From an uncultured Hyphomicrobium sp. (GTDB lineage Bacteria; Pseudomonadota; Alphaproteobacteria; Rhizobiales; Hyphomicrobiaceae), in contig NZ_CADEFI010000004.1 in NCBI RefSeq assembly GCF_902826555.1, forward strand, positions 87,838 to 151,837: DNA of 64,000 bases, given 5' to 3'. Position numbers and translations under genes: made by a program. The notes beneath the pieces are model-generated. The model saw only the letters and a program-made list of their open reading frames with translations. It was not told the origin of the DNA and did no database searches. Of this stretch, positions 51,840 through 59,462 are shown in pieces (the first letter of the stretch is position 1; every line of letters begins with the position of its first letter).

Positions 51840-54005
51840 CTACGCCGGACCTGCACCGCGGATGTCCGCGATCGAAAGTCCAAGCCGTTCCGCTACGTGC
51901 GAAATATCCCGCGTCCTCGCCTTGACGAGGATCGCACGATAGACGCGCTCGGCGTGGCGGTCTTTCCCCGAGGCCGCCCGCGCCATGAGCCCGATGACCA
52001 GCACGCGCGCCGAGATGCCGAGCTTCTTCGCCGTACGCTTCACCACCCCGACTCGCGCCGCGGCATCGATAGCGTCGGCAATATCGTGGGGAAGGCCGAC
52101 CATATTGCCCTGCACAAGGTTCTGCCCCTCGCTCCGCCAGTCGATGCGCCGCGGCATCTGCGTCAGACGCGGCGCCTGCGAGCCGCCGTCGTCCGCCTCG
52201 GGTGCCGGCAGTTTCAGCGAGCGCTTCACCTCGACCTGTCGCGCTCTTCCGAAGCTGAACAGGCCATGAGAATGCGAAACCGATCGCGAACCTGCGCCCG
52301 GTCGAGCGCTTCGCGCAACCCGAATGCGGCCCTCCCCCGATTCGTCGTCGAAATCGGCCAGCAGGTTACAATGTGCATCCGGCACGTCGGCCTCCCGTAT
52401 CCCGGACACGACTCCACCGAACCCCATGCGGGCAGGCGCGTATGTTGCCGGCATCGGTAGCTCGACCTTGCGCATGGCCGGCAAGCCCTCCTGCGCCGCC
52501 CCTTCCTCATCGACGAGGATCAGGCTGGTGAGATGAGTCACGAGTCCCTCGGCCACCGCAAGCTTCGCCGCATCTGCAGCCGTAAGATGCGCGAGACGCA
52601 AGCTCGCCACATAGGCACCGGCGGCGCGGGTCGCCTCCGGCGCCTCGCTATCGGTCACCGCAGCCGTTCTGCTCGCAACGAGCTGCATGCCACTACGTCT
52701 GCCGCTTGCAAGAGGTAGCACGCCGCTCGTGAGTGGAACATCAGGCTGCGCTGCCCGCAACGACGCGACGACGCTTTTCAGCGCCCCGCCAACGTCCGCC
52801 CCGTCTGCAACGAAGATCTCGCCGCCGCTGAGTGCTGCCAGATGCCCGACATTGGCTTCCAGGCTGTCGTCACCGATCAGCACCACCGAGAACCGGGCGC
52901 CGGTGGCGGCGAGAGCCAGGACGTCCAAGGCATGCGACATGCCATCCGTCACCAGAACGATGTCGCGTGACGCACGCTGCGCCAGCAATGCCTCGATGGC
53001 GCTCCCGATCTCCGTGCCGCCGCGCGGCGGCGCCAGCATCCGGATGAGCCCGCTGACATGCGTTCCATGCGCGGTGCCGAGATCTTCAGCGGTATCGTCG
53101 AACTGCCAGAGGTTGATCCGGTCCGTCTCCCTGAAGCCGCGGGCAGCCTCGTTGAGTCCGAGCAGGACGGCGGCATGCTTCGAGATCCGCGCGCCGGTTG
53201 TGCACGTGGTATCCATCGAGCCCGAATGGTCGATCAGGAACGCTACATCCAAATCGGCTTCGCCCTCGCAGGCCGGCGCGATCCCGAGATTGAAGGCTTC
53301 GCCCGCTGCCGTACGTCCGAGGATGTCGCGTGCGGTCCAGCCTTGCACCTCGATACTGATCGGCCGGTCGAGCGCAACCCGCGTCGTTCCTGCGATCGCC
53401 GCACCGTGGATCAGCGCGGTTGCGCCCGCCTCGCAATGGACCGTGAGGTCCGCGGCCGAAACGGGTCCGCCGTGCACGAGTTCGTCGCAATCGGACAACC
53501 CCGACACGCCATAGACATCGCCGACCGTGGTCGGGATTCTGAGCATCATGCGACCGCCGACATGCGCCAGAGGCTGCGCGAAGCGCGCTGTCACCTCGAT
53601 CTCGGTGCCCGGCGCCACATGCGCCACGGAAAGCATATGGACGCCCTTGAGCAGTTCCTCATGCAGCACCGCCGTCTTGCCGCGGTCGACGGCGTCCTCA
53701 TAACTCTCGCGCGCGGCGGACTTGTCCTTGGCAACCGCCTTCACCACGCGTCCGCCGATCCGCGCTTCGAGCGCATAGAGCACGGCGTGCACGGGAACGG
53801 GGAACGTGAGCGTCGCCTCGATGGTGGCGGCTTCCTGATTGCGGAAGGTGCGCCGGGCGGTAACGGAAGCGAGGCCGCCGGCGAGAGTGATGTTGTAGGA
53901 CGTGGCAATGAGTGGAACGGGAAAATAGCCGGGACGGCGCGTGGAGCGGTCGATCAGTCTGCTAACGGGATCGTCGGCGTGCAGCGTGGGGATGCTGTTG
54001 GGCAT
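51840..54005 (-). CDS. Cytosolic VIT-VWA domain protein
   Basis: The 721-aa protein has an N-terminal VIT (inter-alpha-trypsin inhibitor) domain (about 25-150; YNITLAGGLASVTARRTFRN; YEDAVDRGKTAVL), a VWA domain starting near residue 250 with the MIDAS motif DHSGS (Asp259, Ser261, Ser263) and a distinct C-terminal region of about 100 residues with helical repeats. There is no signal peptide, so it should be cytosolic, unlike many VIT-VWA proteins. AGGAGCC precedes ATG 54005. Its first codons overlap the MerR gene by 44 bases in a different frame, which implies co-expression. Confidence 0.88.
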   Translation of the reverse strand: MPNSIPTLHADDPVSRLIDRSTRRPGYFPVPLIATSYNITLAGGLASVTARRTFRNQEAATIEATLTFPVPVHAVLYALEARIGGRVVKAVAKDKSAARESYEDAVDRGKTAVLHEELLKGVHMLSVAHVAPGTEIEVTARFAQPLAHVGGRMMLRIPTTVGDVYGVSGLSDCDELVHGGPVSAADLTVHCEAGATALIHGAAIAGTTRVALDRPISIEVQGWTARDILGRTAAGEAFNLGIAPACEGEADLDVAFLIDHSGSMDTTCTTGARISKHAAVLLGLNEAARGFRETDRINLWQFDDTAEDLGTAHGTHVSGLIRMLAPPRGGTEIGSAIEALLAQRASRDIVLVTDGMSHALDVLALAATGARFSVVLIGDDSLEANVGHLAALSGGEIFVADGADVGGALKSVVASLRAAQPDVPLTSGVLPLASGRRSGMQLVASRTAAVTDSEAPEATRAAGAYVASLRLAHLTAADAAKLAVAEGLVTHLTSLILVDEEGAAQEGLPAMRKVELPMPATYAPARMGFGGVVSGIREADVPDAHCNLLADFDDESGEGRIRVARSARPGAGSRSVSHSHGLFSFGRARQVEVKRSLKLPAPEADDGGSQAPRLTQMPRRIDWRSEGQNLVQGNMVGLPHDIADAIDAAARVGVVKRTAKKLGISARVLVIGLMARAASGKDRHAERVYRAILVKARTRDISHVAERLGLSIADIRGAGPA

Positions 54006-54348
54006 CGGTCGGCTCCTGGAGAATGACTCTCAACACCTGTCTGATCCGTTGAGCCAAGGCATCGACATCCATGGAGGTACCAATCAGGTGAGGCTCGACA
54101 TGGAGCACGATACCGGGGGCCACCGGGAAAGGAGCCGACTGTCCACTCGCGAGGAGGACCCGGATGGCCTGAGGCGGAAGTCCTTGTTGCCTCAGCACGG
54201 TATAGCGGCGTATGGCCGTTACATGGTCCTCTCCGTAGTCTGCCGTGGCCCGTCCCCCGGAAGGAGGGGGAACGAACCCTTCTGCGATCATGTACCGGAT
54301 CTGCCGTTCGGCCTGTCCGGTGAGCTTCGAGAGCTCGCGAATATTCAT
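53962..54348 (-). CDS. MerR-family transcriptional regulator
   Basis: The 128-aa protein has a MerR-type winged helix at its N-terminus (MNIRELSKLTGQAERQIRYMIAEGFVPPP with YGEDHVTAIRRYTVLRQQGL) and a short C-terminal part without cysteines for metal sensing. It is directly upstream of, and overlaps by 44 bases, the VIT-VWA gene, so both form one unit. AAAGG lies upstream of ATG 54348. A perfect 10-bp dyad 11 bases before its start codon is a likely autoregulatory operator. Confidence 0.85.
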   Translation of the reverse strand: MNIRELSKLTGQAERQIRYMIAEGFVPPPSGGRATADYGEDHVTAIRRYTVLRQQGLPPQAIRVLLASGQSAPFPVAPGIVLHVEPHLIGTSMDVDALAQRIRQVLRVILQEPTDAQQHPHAARRRSR

Positions 54349-54358
54349 GATCAGCGCC

Positions 54359-54381
54359 TTTCGACAAACTATTTGTCGAAA
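54359..54381. promoter_or_regulatory. Dyad operator candidate in the merR/pterin divergent region
   Basis: A perfect inverted repeat with arms TTTCGACAAA and TTTGTCGAAA, separated by three bases (CTA). It lies between merR (leftward) and the pterin operon (rightward). MerR proteins bind such dyads within promoters, so it may control one or both. Confidence 0.6.
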
Positions 54382-54420
54382 CAATATGGCGCGTTCAAGG
54401 CGTCTAGCGCTATGCGTTAA

Positions 54421-55296
54421 ATGCGACCGGACGTCCGGCTTGCACAACCCGCGAGCCGCAGCCCAAATAGCAAGCGGCCACTGGCCGCCACACGTAGGCA
54501 GAAATCGTCCCGCGTTCCCAAACCAAGAAAGACCAACGCGTTGAAAGGCGTCCTCATTACAGGCAGCGCAAAGCGCATCGGGGCCGCCGTCGCGACCAGG
54601 CTCGCCACCTCGGGATGGCATGTGGTCATCCATTTCAGCCGGAGCAAGAGCGAGGCGAACGATTTGCTGCGTTCAATCACGGGCGGCGGCGGTTCCGCGA
54701 GCCTGGTTGAAGCCGACCTCAGCGATCACGAGGCGCGGTCACGCTGCATGACGGAAGCATTTGCGCTCTGTCCGGGGCTCGTGGCGCTCGTGAACAACGC
54801 CTCGCTTTTCGAGTACGACACCTTCGGCACGTTGACCGAGGAAGCGTTGACGCGCGCCATGGTCGTCAACGCCATCGCGCCCGTACATCTGGCGCAGAGC
54901 TTTGTCGCCGCTTTACCCGGTGAGGCCGACGGCTGCATCGTCAACGTCCTGGACAACAAGATCTACGGGCTGAACCCGGACTATTTCTCCTACACCATGA
55001 GCAAGTACGCGCTCTTCGGCGCGACCCACATGATGGCACGCGCGCTCGCGCCCCGCGTCCGGGTTTGCGGCATAGCCCCCGGAATAACTTTGGTCAGCGG
55101 CAAGCAATCCGAAGCCAACTTTGAGGCCGGACAAAAAATGAACCCTCTACGCCGAGGCTGCACGCCGGAACAGGTCGCGCGCGCCGCCGAATTCATACTC
55201 ACGAGCCCGTCACTGAACGACCAGGTCATAACCATTGACGGCGGCGAGAGCCTTGCCCCCCATGACCGCGACGTCGCATTCCTGTCTGATCTGTGA
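54421..55296 (+). CDS. Pteridine reductase-like short-chain dehydrogenase (FolM type)
   Basis: This SDR-family protein has the NADP-binding motif VLITGSAKRIG, NNAS (in VALVNNASLFEY) and the catalytic YTMSK. The TGSAKRIG variant with Arg and the short overall length fit FolM/pteridine reductases, which reduce dihydropterins; neighbours FolB and PTPS support a pterin substrate. From ATG 54421 it is 291 aa, with about 40 non-conserved basic residues before the SDR core; TTG 54541 would give a family-sized protein. The start is therefore unsure. Confidence 0.8.
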   Translation: MRPDVRLAQPASRSPNSKRPLAATRRQKSSRVPKPRKTNALKGVLITGSAKRIGAAVATRLATSGWHVVIHFSRSKSEANDLLRSITGGGGSASLVEADLSDHEARSRCMTEAFALCPGLVALVNNASLFEYDTFGTLTEEALTRAMVVNAIAPVHLAQSFVAALPGEADGCIVNVLDNKIYGLNPDYFSYTMSKYALFGATHMMARALAPRVRVCGIAPGITLVSGKQSEANFEAGQKMNPLRRGCTPEQVARAAEFILTSPSLNDQVITIDGGESLAPHDRDVAFLSDL

Positions 55297-55302
55297 GGCC
55301 CC

Positions 55303-55941
55303 GTGCGCGAGACAACACTATTCCTGGAAGGCTTCGAGGTCCTGGTTGACATCGGCGTGCATCCGCACGAGCAAGGCAAGCCCCAACGGCTCCTGATCAA
55401 CGTCGAGCTTCAGGTGGATCGCCCTTTAAAGCCCGGAGATTCGATCGGGTCGGTTGTCGACTATGATTACCTGCGCCCCGGCATCAAAAATATCGTTGCA
55501 GAGAGGCGGTTTAATACGCAAGAAGCACTGTGTGCAGAGATCCTAGAGCTTGCTCTCGGCGCAGAAGGCGTTGCGGGAGCCATCGTCTCCACGCGCAAGA
55601 CGGATGCCTATGCCGATGCGAGTGCCGTGGGATGCCGCATGCGAGGCAGCCGGACGCCGTCACAAAACGCGCCGTTCCCGGACGGCCGATCCGTCAGAGA
55701 TGAGGGTATGATGATGTTTCTCGATGCATGGGCGAGCTATGACAAGTCCGCCAACCGCTTTTCCCAGCCCGTCAAGGTGGCGATCCACGCCATCTCTTCG
55801 GTGAGGCTCAATCCCTACGACGGAAAAACGGTGGTGACGATCCCCGTAGGCCAAGCCCCGTTCTCGTCCATGCTCTATGTCGAGCTCACGGTCGAGGAGG
55901 TCTGCGCGCTCGTCGAGAAGCATCATCGAGCCGAAAAGTAA
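55303..55941 (+). CDS. folB: Dihydroneopterin aldolase FolB fused to an extra C-terminal domain
   Basis: Residues 1-118 match FolB, which splits dihydroneopterin to 6-hydroxymethyldihydropterin and glycolaldehyde: Glu23 in GVHPHEQ and Lys99 in STRKTDA are both conserved, with correct spacing to SAVGC. The family is about 120 aa; here the frame continues to 212 aa with an additional region (about 133-212) of beta strands ending in a LTVEEVCALVEKHHR helix. Three consecutive ATGs at 136-138 (nt 55708-55716) follow GAGGGT and could allow separate translation. The GTG start at 55303 is seven bases from the SDR stop. Confidence 0.85.
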   Translation: MRETTLFLEGFEVLVDIGVHPHEQGKPQRLLINVELQVDRPLKPGDSIGSVVDYDYLRPGIKNIVAERRFNTQEALCAEILELALGAEGVAGAIVSTRKTDAYADASAVGCRMRGSRTPSQNAPFPDGRSVRDEGMMMFLDAWASYDKSANRFSQPVKVAIHAISSVRLNPYDGKTVVTIPVGQAPFSSMLYVELTVEEVCALVEKHHRAEK

Positions 55942-55961
55942 CGATAAGGAAGCAGCCGCGG

Positions 55962-56318
55962 ATGCGAGCGAAAATAAGCAGAGTCTACAGATTTGAGTCA
56001 GCACACTTTCTGCCGATGCTGCCCGAGGGCCATCGTTGCCGGAATCTGCACGGGCACAACTATTCTGTGGTCATAACATTCCAGGGCGGCGTCCAGCCCA
56101 ACGGCTTCGTCATGGACTTTTTTGAGGTCGACAAAGCCGTCGCACCTCTGGTCGAGCGCCTCGATCACAAGTTGCTGAATGACATCGAAGGCCTGGCGAA
56201 TCCGACCGCCGAGATCATCGCCCACTGGTTCCTGGAAAGGCTGCCCGAGAGCCACAGCGTCAAGGTCTACGAGAACGACGATTCATGGGCCGAGGTGACT
56301 CGCGGCGAAGAGACCTGA
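55962..56318 (+). CDS. 6-pyruvoyltetrahydropterin synthase / QueD family protein
   Basis: The 118-aa protein has the zinc histidines of the family (His15, and His30 and His32 in CRNLHGH) and the CxxxHGH form of the motif with Cys26, followed by PTAE (81-84) and a catalytic-type Glu104. Members make 6-carboxytetrahydropterin for queuosine (QueD) or process dihydroneopterin triphosphate to tetrahydropterins. Here it sits with FolB and a pteridine reductase, not with queC or queE, so a non-queuosine pterin role is plausible. It follows folB by 20 bases in an apparent operon. Confidence 0.88.
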   Translation: MRAKISRVYRFESAHFLPMLPEGHRCRNLHGHNYSVVITFQGGVQPNGFVMDFFEVDKAVAPLVERLDHKLLNDIEGLANPTAEIIAHWFLERLPESHSVKVYENDDSWAEVTRGEET

Positions 56319-56339
56319 CCCGCCGGCCCGATCCGAATA

Positions 56340-57155
56340 TCAGTCCTTTGCTTCATCTCGCGTGATCGGAAGCACAAACGGCGTTCTCGACGGCGTCGTG
56401 TTGGCGTCGAGATCGCAGCCGAAGGTCTGCGACAGCAAATCGTCGCGCACGATGTCTCCCGGTGGGCCGCAAGCGATCATGGCGCCATTCCGCATGAGCG
56501 CCAGCAGATCGCAATAGCCGGCCGCGAGATTGATGTCGTGCAGCACGGCGAGCACAACCGCGCCTTCCGCCGCTATCTCCCGTATCGCGCGCAGCACCAA
56601 TCGCTGGTGACCGATGTCGAGATTCGAGGTCGGCTCGTCGACGAGCAGCAACGGCGTTTCACCCGGAAGCCGCCGCGCCGTCGCAAGCTGGCACATGGCG
56701 CGCGCAATATGCACACGCTGCCGCTCGCCCCCCGACAGGTCGGTATAGTTGCGGTCCGCAAGCTCGATCAGCCCCACCCGCTCCAGCACCCTCTCCGCTT
56801 CGGCAGAGGCCCCGCCATGAACAAACCCCGGAACGGACGATCCGAGCATCACAACCTCGATCGCGGTAAACGGAAACATGAGCTGCGAAGATTGCGGAAC
56901 CACCGCGCGCCGCCGCGCGAGCGAGATGGGTTCTGTTCCTGCAATCGGCAACCCATCGAGAAGAATGCGTCCCGATGTCGGCACGAGCTCGCCGGAGACA
57001 AGCTTGAGAAACGTCGACTTTCCGGCGCCGTTCGGCCCCAGAATGCCAACAACCTCACCGGCACGAGCAGTGAGATGCACGTCGTCGACCAGTCGCATGG
57101 CTCCGACGTCGAAAAAAACGCCCATGGCCTCGACTGCGGCGGGCGCACTAGCCAT
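56340..57155 (-). CDS. hmuV: Heme ABC transporter ATP-binding protein HmuV
   Basis: The 271-aa ATPase has Walker A GPNGAGKST, the ABC signature LSGGERQRV and Walker B LLLVDEPTSNLD. It energises heme import through HmuU. ATG 57155 overlaps the hmuU stop by eight bases; further upstream the frame is open but unrelated. The FecE-like length and the hmuT-hmuU order support the heme assignment over a siderophore system. Confidence 0.92.
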   Translation of the reverse strand: MASAPAAVEAMGVFFDVGAMRLVDDVHLTARAGEVVGILGPNGAGKSTFLKLVSGELVPTSGRILLDGLPIAGTEPISLARRRAVVPQSSQLMFPFTAIEVVMLGSSVPGFVHGGASAEAERVLERVGLIELADRNYTDLSGGERQRVHIARAMCQLATARRLPGETPLLLVDEPTSNLDIGHQRLVLRAIREIAAEGAVVLAVLHDINLAAGYCDLLALMRNGAMIACGPPGDIVRDDLLSQTFGCDLDANTTPSRTPFVLPITRDEAKD

Positions 57156-58227
57156 GGACACCCCGGCGCAGGACGAGATGCAGGAAAAACGGCGCTCCGA
57201 CGATGGCGGTGACGATCCCGAGCGGCAACTCGGCGGGCGCAACGATCACGCGCGCGAGCATATCGGCCGCAAGCACGATCGTCGCCCCGAGCATCGCGCT
57301 CGCCGGCAGCAGCACGCGATGATCGGGGCCTGCAAGCAGCCGAACGATATGCGGCGTTACGATGCCGATAAATCCGACAATACCGGCAACCGCGACGGCG
57401 GCGCCCACCGCGGCCGCCGTGGCCAGCACGATCAGGTACTTTGCGCGCCGGATGTCGACGCCAAGATGATAGGCCTCCGCCTCGCCAAGCAGAAGTCCAT
57501 TGAGGTCCCGCACGAGGCGTGGAAGCAGCATTGCCAGCATGACGGCGAGCGGCAGGGCGCCGATCACCTTGCCCCAGCTCGCGCCGGCGAGGCTGCCGAG
57601 CGTCCACAACGTAAGATCGCGCAACGCACGGTCATCGGAGAGGTAGGCGACGAGCCCCATCAGCGCTTGGGCAAGCGCCGCCACCGCGATGCCGGCGAGC
57701 AGCAGGGCCCCCGTCGAAACCGTCCGGCGGCCGCTCGTGACCGCGACCAGCAGCGCCGTCACGGCGATGCCGCCGATGAACGCCGCCAGCGGCAACGCAT
57801 AAACGCCGAGCACCACCATGACACTCGGAAACAGCACATGCCCGAATGCGATCACGCTGACGGCGGCCAGCGCCGCCCCTGAAGAAACGCCGATCAGCCC
57901 GGGGTCCGCCAGCGGATTGCGGAACATGCCCTGCATCATCGCACCCGCAACCGCGAGCGCGGCGCCGACGTAAATGGCAAGCAGCGTGCGCGGGAGACGG
58001 ATATCGAACAGAACGAGCGCCTCGTGTCGGCTCGACCGTTCGGCGTAGCCCAGAAGCTCCAGCACGGCGCGGGGCACGGCTTCGAGTGTTACGCCCGTCG
58101 GCCCCACGGAAAGCGACAGAAGCGCGAACACGCCCAACGCAATCGCGAGCGCTCTCACGAGGTTCGCCGCACGCGGGCGTCGCCTTATCGACGCTTTGTC
58201 AACCGGTTCGGCCGTGATTTTCAGCAT
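57148..58227 (-). CDS. hmuU: Heme ABC transporter permease HmuU
   Basis: The 359-aa FecCD-family permease has about ten membrane helices and the conserved RLPRTLLAIYVGAALAVAGAMMQG and VGFIGIVTPHIVRLLAGPDHR blocks. It moves heme across the inner membrane. It overlaps hmuV by eight bases and lies three bases after hmuT. Confidence 0.93.
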   Translation of the reverse strand: MLKITAEPVDKASIRRRPRAANLVRALAIALGVFALLSLSVGPTGVTLEAVPRAVLELLGYAERSSRHEALVLFDIRLPRTLLAIYVGAALAVAGAMMQGMFRNPLADPGLIGVSSGAALAAVSVIAFGHVLFPSVMVVLGVYALPLAAFIGGIAVTALLVAVTSGRRTVSTGALLLAGIAVAALAQALMGLVAYLSDDRALRDLTLWTLGSLAGASWGKVIGALPLAVMLAMLLPRLVRDLNGLLLGEAEAYHLGVDIRRAKYLIVLATAAAVGAAVAVAGIVGFIGIVTPHIVRLLAGPDHRVLLPASAMLGATIVLAADMLARVIVAPAELPLGIVTAIVGAPFFLHLVLRRGVHG

Positions 58228-58230
58228 CCG

Positions 58231-59157
58231 CTACTTGGCCTCGGGCACACTCGCGGTCTCGGGATAGAAGATCTTCATCAGCTCGCGCGCCGCCGCCGGT
58301 GCGCGCGGCCCGAACTGCAGCATCAGGCTGCCGTCGAACTCGATGATCCTGCCGGCCTTGACGGCAGGCGTTGCCGCCAATCCTTGAATGGCCGCGATCT
58401 CCGTCGCGATCGGGCCCGCCGCCTCGGTCGCGCGGTGACCCGGCGCAGCTTTCATGACCACGATCGCCTCCGGCGCCAGTTCGAGCGCGGCCTCACCCGA
58501 GAGCGGCTTGTATCCGTCGAACGCCGTGATGACATTCTCCGCCCCAGCGAGCGCCAGCATCGCGTCGGCCGCCGTGTGGCGCCCGCCCGCAAGCGCGCGC
58601 CCGCTCTGGACGGAAAGAAGAAACAGCGCACGCACAGGTTTGGTGATGCGCGCTCGCGTTTGCGCCGCAGCTTCGAATTCAGCGCCGATGCGGTTGGCCA
58701 GTGCCGCGCCAGCATCCGCCTTACCGGTGATCTTGGCCACCAGCTCGACCTTTTCCCGCACGCCGTCGGGTGTGTCTGGCGCATCGATCGTGACAAAAGG
58801 CACGGAAGACGCCTTGAGCGCCGCGACAACCTCCGGCGGGCCAGCCGTGTCGGTCGCGAGGATCAGCGTCGGCCCCGTGGCCAGCACGCCCTCGGACGAG
58901 AGGGCACGCATATATCCGACGCTCTTCTTCTGCGAGACGCCCGGCTTCGGAAAGACGCTCGTCGTATCGACCGCGACGATACTGTCACCCATGCCGAGCT
59001 CATACAGGATCTCTGTCACGTCCCCGCCGACGGAAACGATGCGCGTCGTATCGTACGCCTTACCGCCGTCTTGCGCCGATGCATCCACCGCTACGCTGGC
59101 CGTAATCGCCAGCAGCAGGAAAAGGCGCACGGCGAGCCGCATGAGAGCGTTAATCAT
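58231..59157 (-). CDS. hmuT: Heme-binding periplasmic protein HmuT
   Basis: The 308-aa protein has a signal peptide (ending DASAQDGG) and a periplasmic heme-binding domain with RIVSVGGDVTEILYELG and GYMRALSSEGVL, which fit HmuT. It hands heme to HmuU. AGAGGAC precedes ATG 59157, which begins the signal sequence; the longer open frame reaches into the AT-rich promoter region and is unlikely. It is the first gene of hmuTUV. Confidence 0.9.
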   Translation of the reverse strand: MINALMRLAVRLFLLLAITASVAVDASAQDGGKAYDTTRIVSVGGDVTEILYELGMGDSIVAVDTTSVFPKPGVSQKKSVGYMRALSSEGVLATGPTLILATDTAGPPEVVAALKASSVPFVTIDAPDTPDGVREKVELVAKITGKADAGAALANRIGAEFEAAAQTRARITKPVRALFLLSVQSGRALAGGRHTAADAMLALAGAENVITAFDGYKPLSGEAALELAPEAIVVMKAAPGHRATEAAGPIATEIAAIQGLAATPAVKAGRIIEFDGSLMLQFGPRAPAAARELMKIFYPETASVPEAK

Positions 59158-59462
59158 TCGTGTCCTCTGTTGATGAACAGGTGATTGGCGGCGGGAGCAC
59201 CAAGCGCGGTTACAGCCGCCATTTTCGCCGGTGCGCTTCGTTTGCAACACCGCAGACGCAGATCTGAAATATAATATTGACGACAATATTCAAGATTTAT
59301 ATTGCTAGCGAGACCGGCGTGGGAGCCGGTTGCCGCTGCTCATGGAGTGGGCTCGGCGCAGGTCAGCCAGCCAAGTGTTTTGCGTATCCACGCCTGCACT
59401 CTAGCCAGCCAGCCATTGGGGAAATGCGCGCGCAACATGCGTGCGAGAGGGCTGGGTGAGTC
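59158..59462. promoter_or_regulatory. Divergent hmu promoter region
   Basis: These 305 bases separate hmuTUV from the heme receptor gene. The centre (59265-59310) is AT-rich and carries an iron-responsive-operator-like dyad. No gene is seen. Confidence 0.65.
59273..59292. promoter_or_regulatory. RirA-type iron-responsive operator
   Basis: A perfect palindrome with arms AATATTG and CAATATT around ACGA (59273-59290) contains TGA-N9-TCA (59278-59292), the consensus IRO element of the rhizobial iron regulator RirA. It lies between hmuT and the heme receptor, where iron control of both is expected. Confidence 0.75.

Noticed and set aside
55962-56318. Queuosine gene queD in a que operon
   Set aside because: The motif fits QueD, but no queC, queE or queF is adjacent; pterin context is more likely, so no symbol was given.
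59273-59292. Classical 19-bp Fur box
   Set aside because: The site fits TGA-N9-TCA of RirA better than the GATAATGATAATCATTATC consensus.
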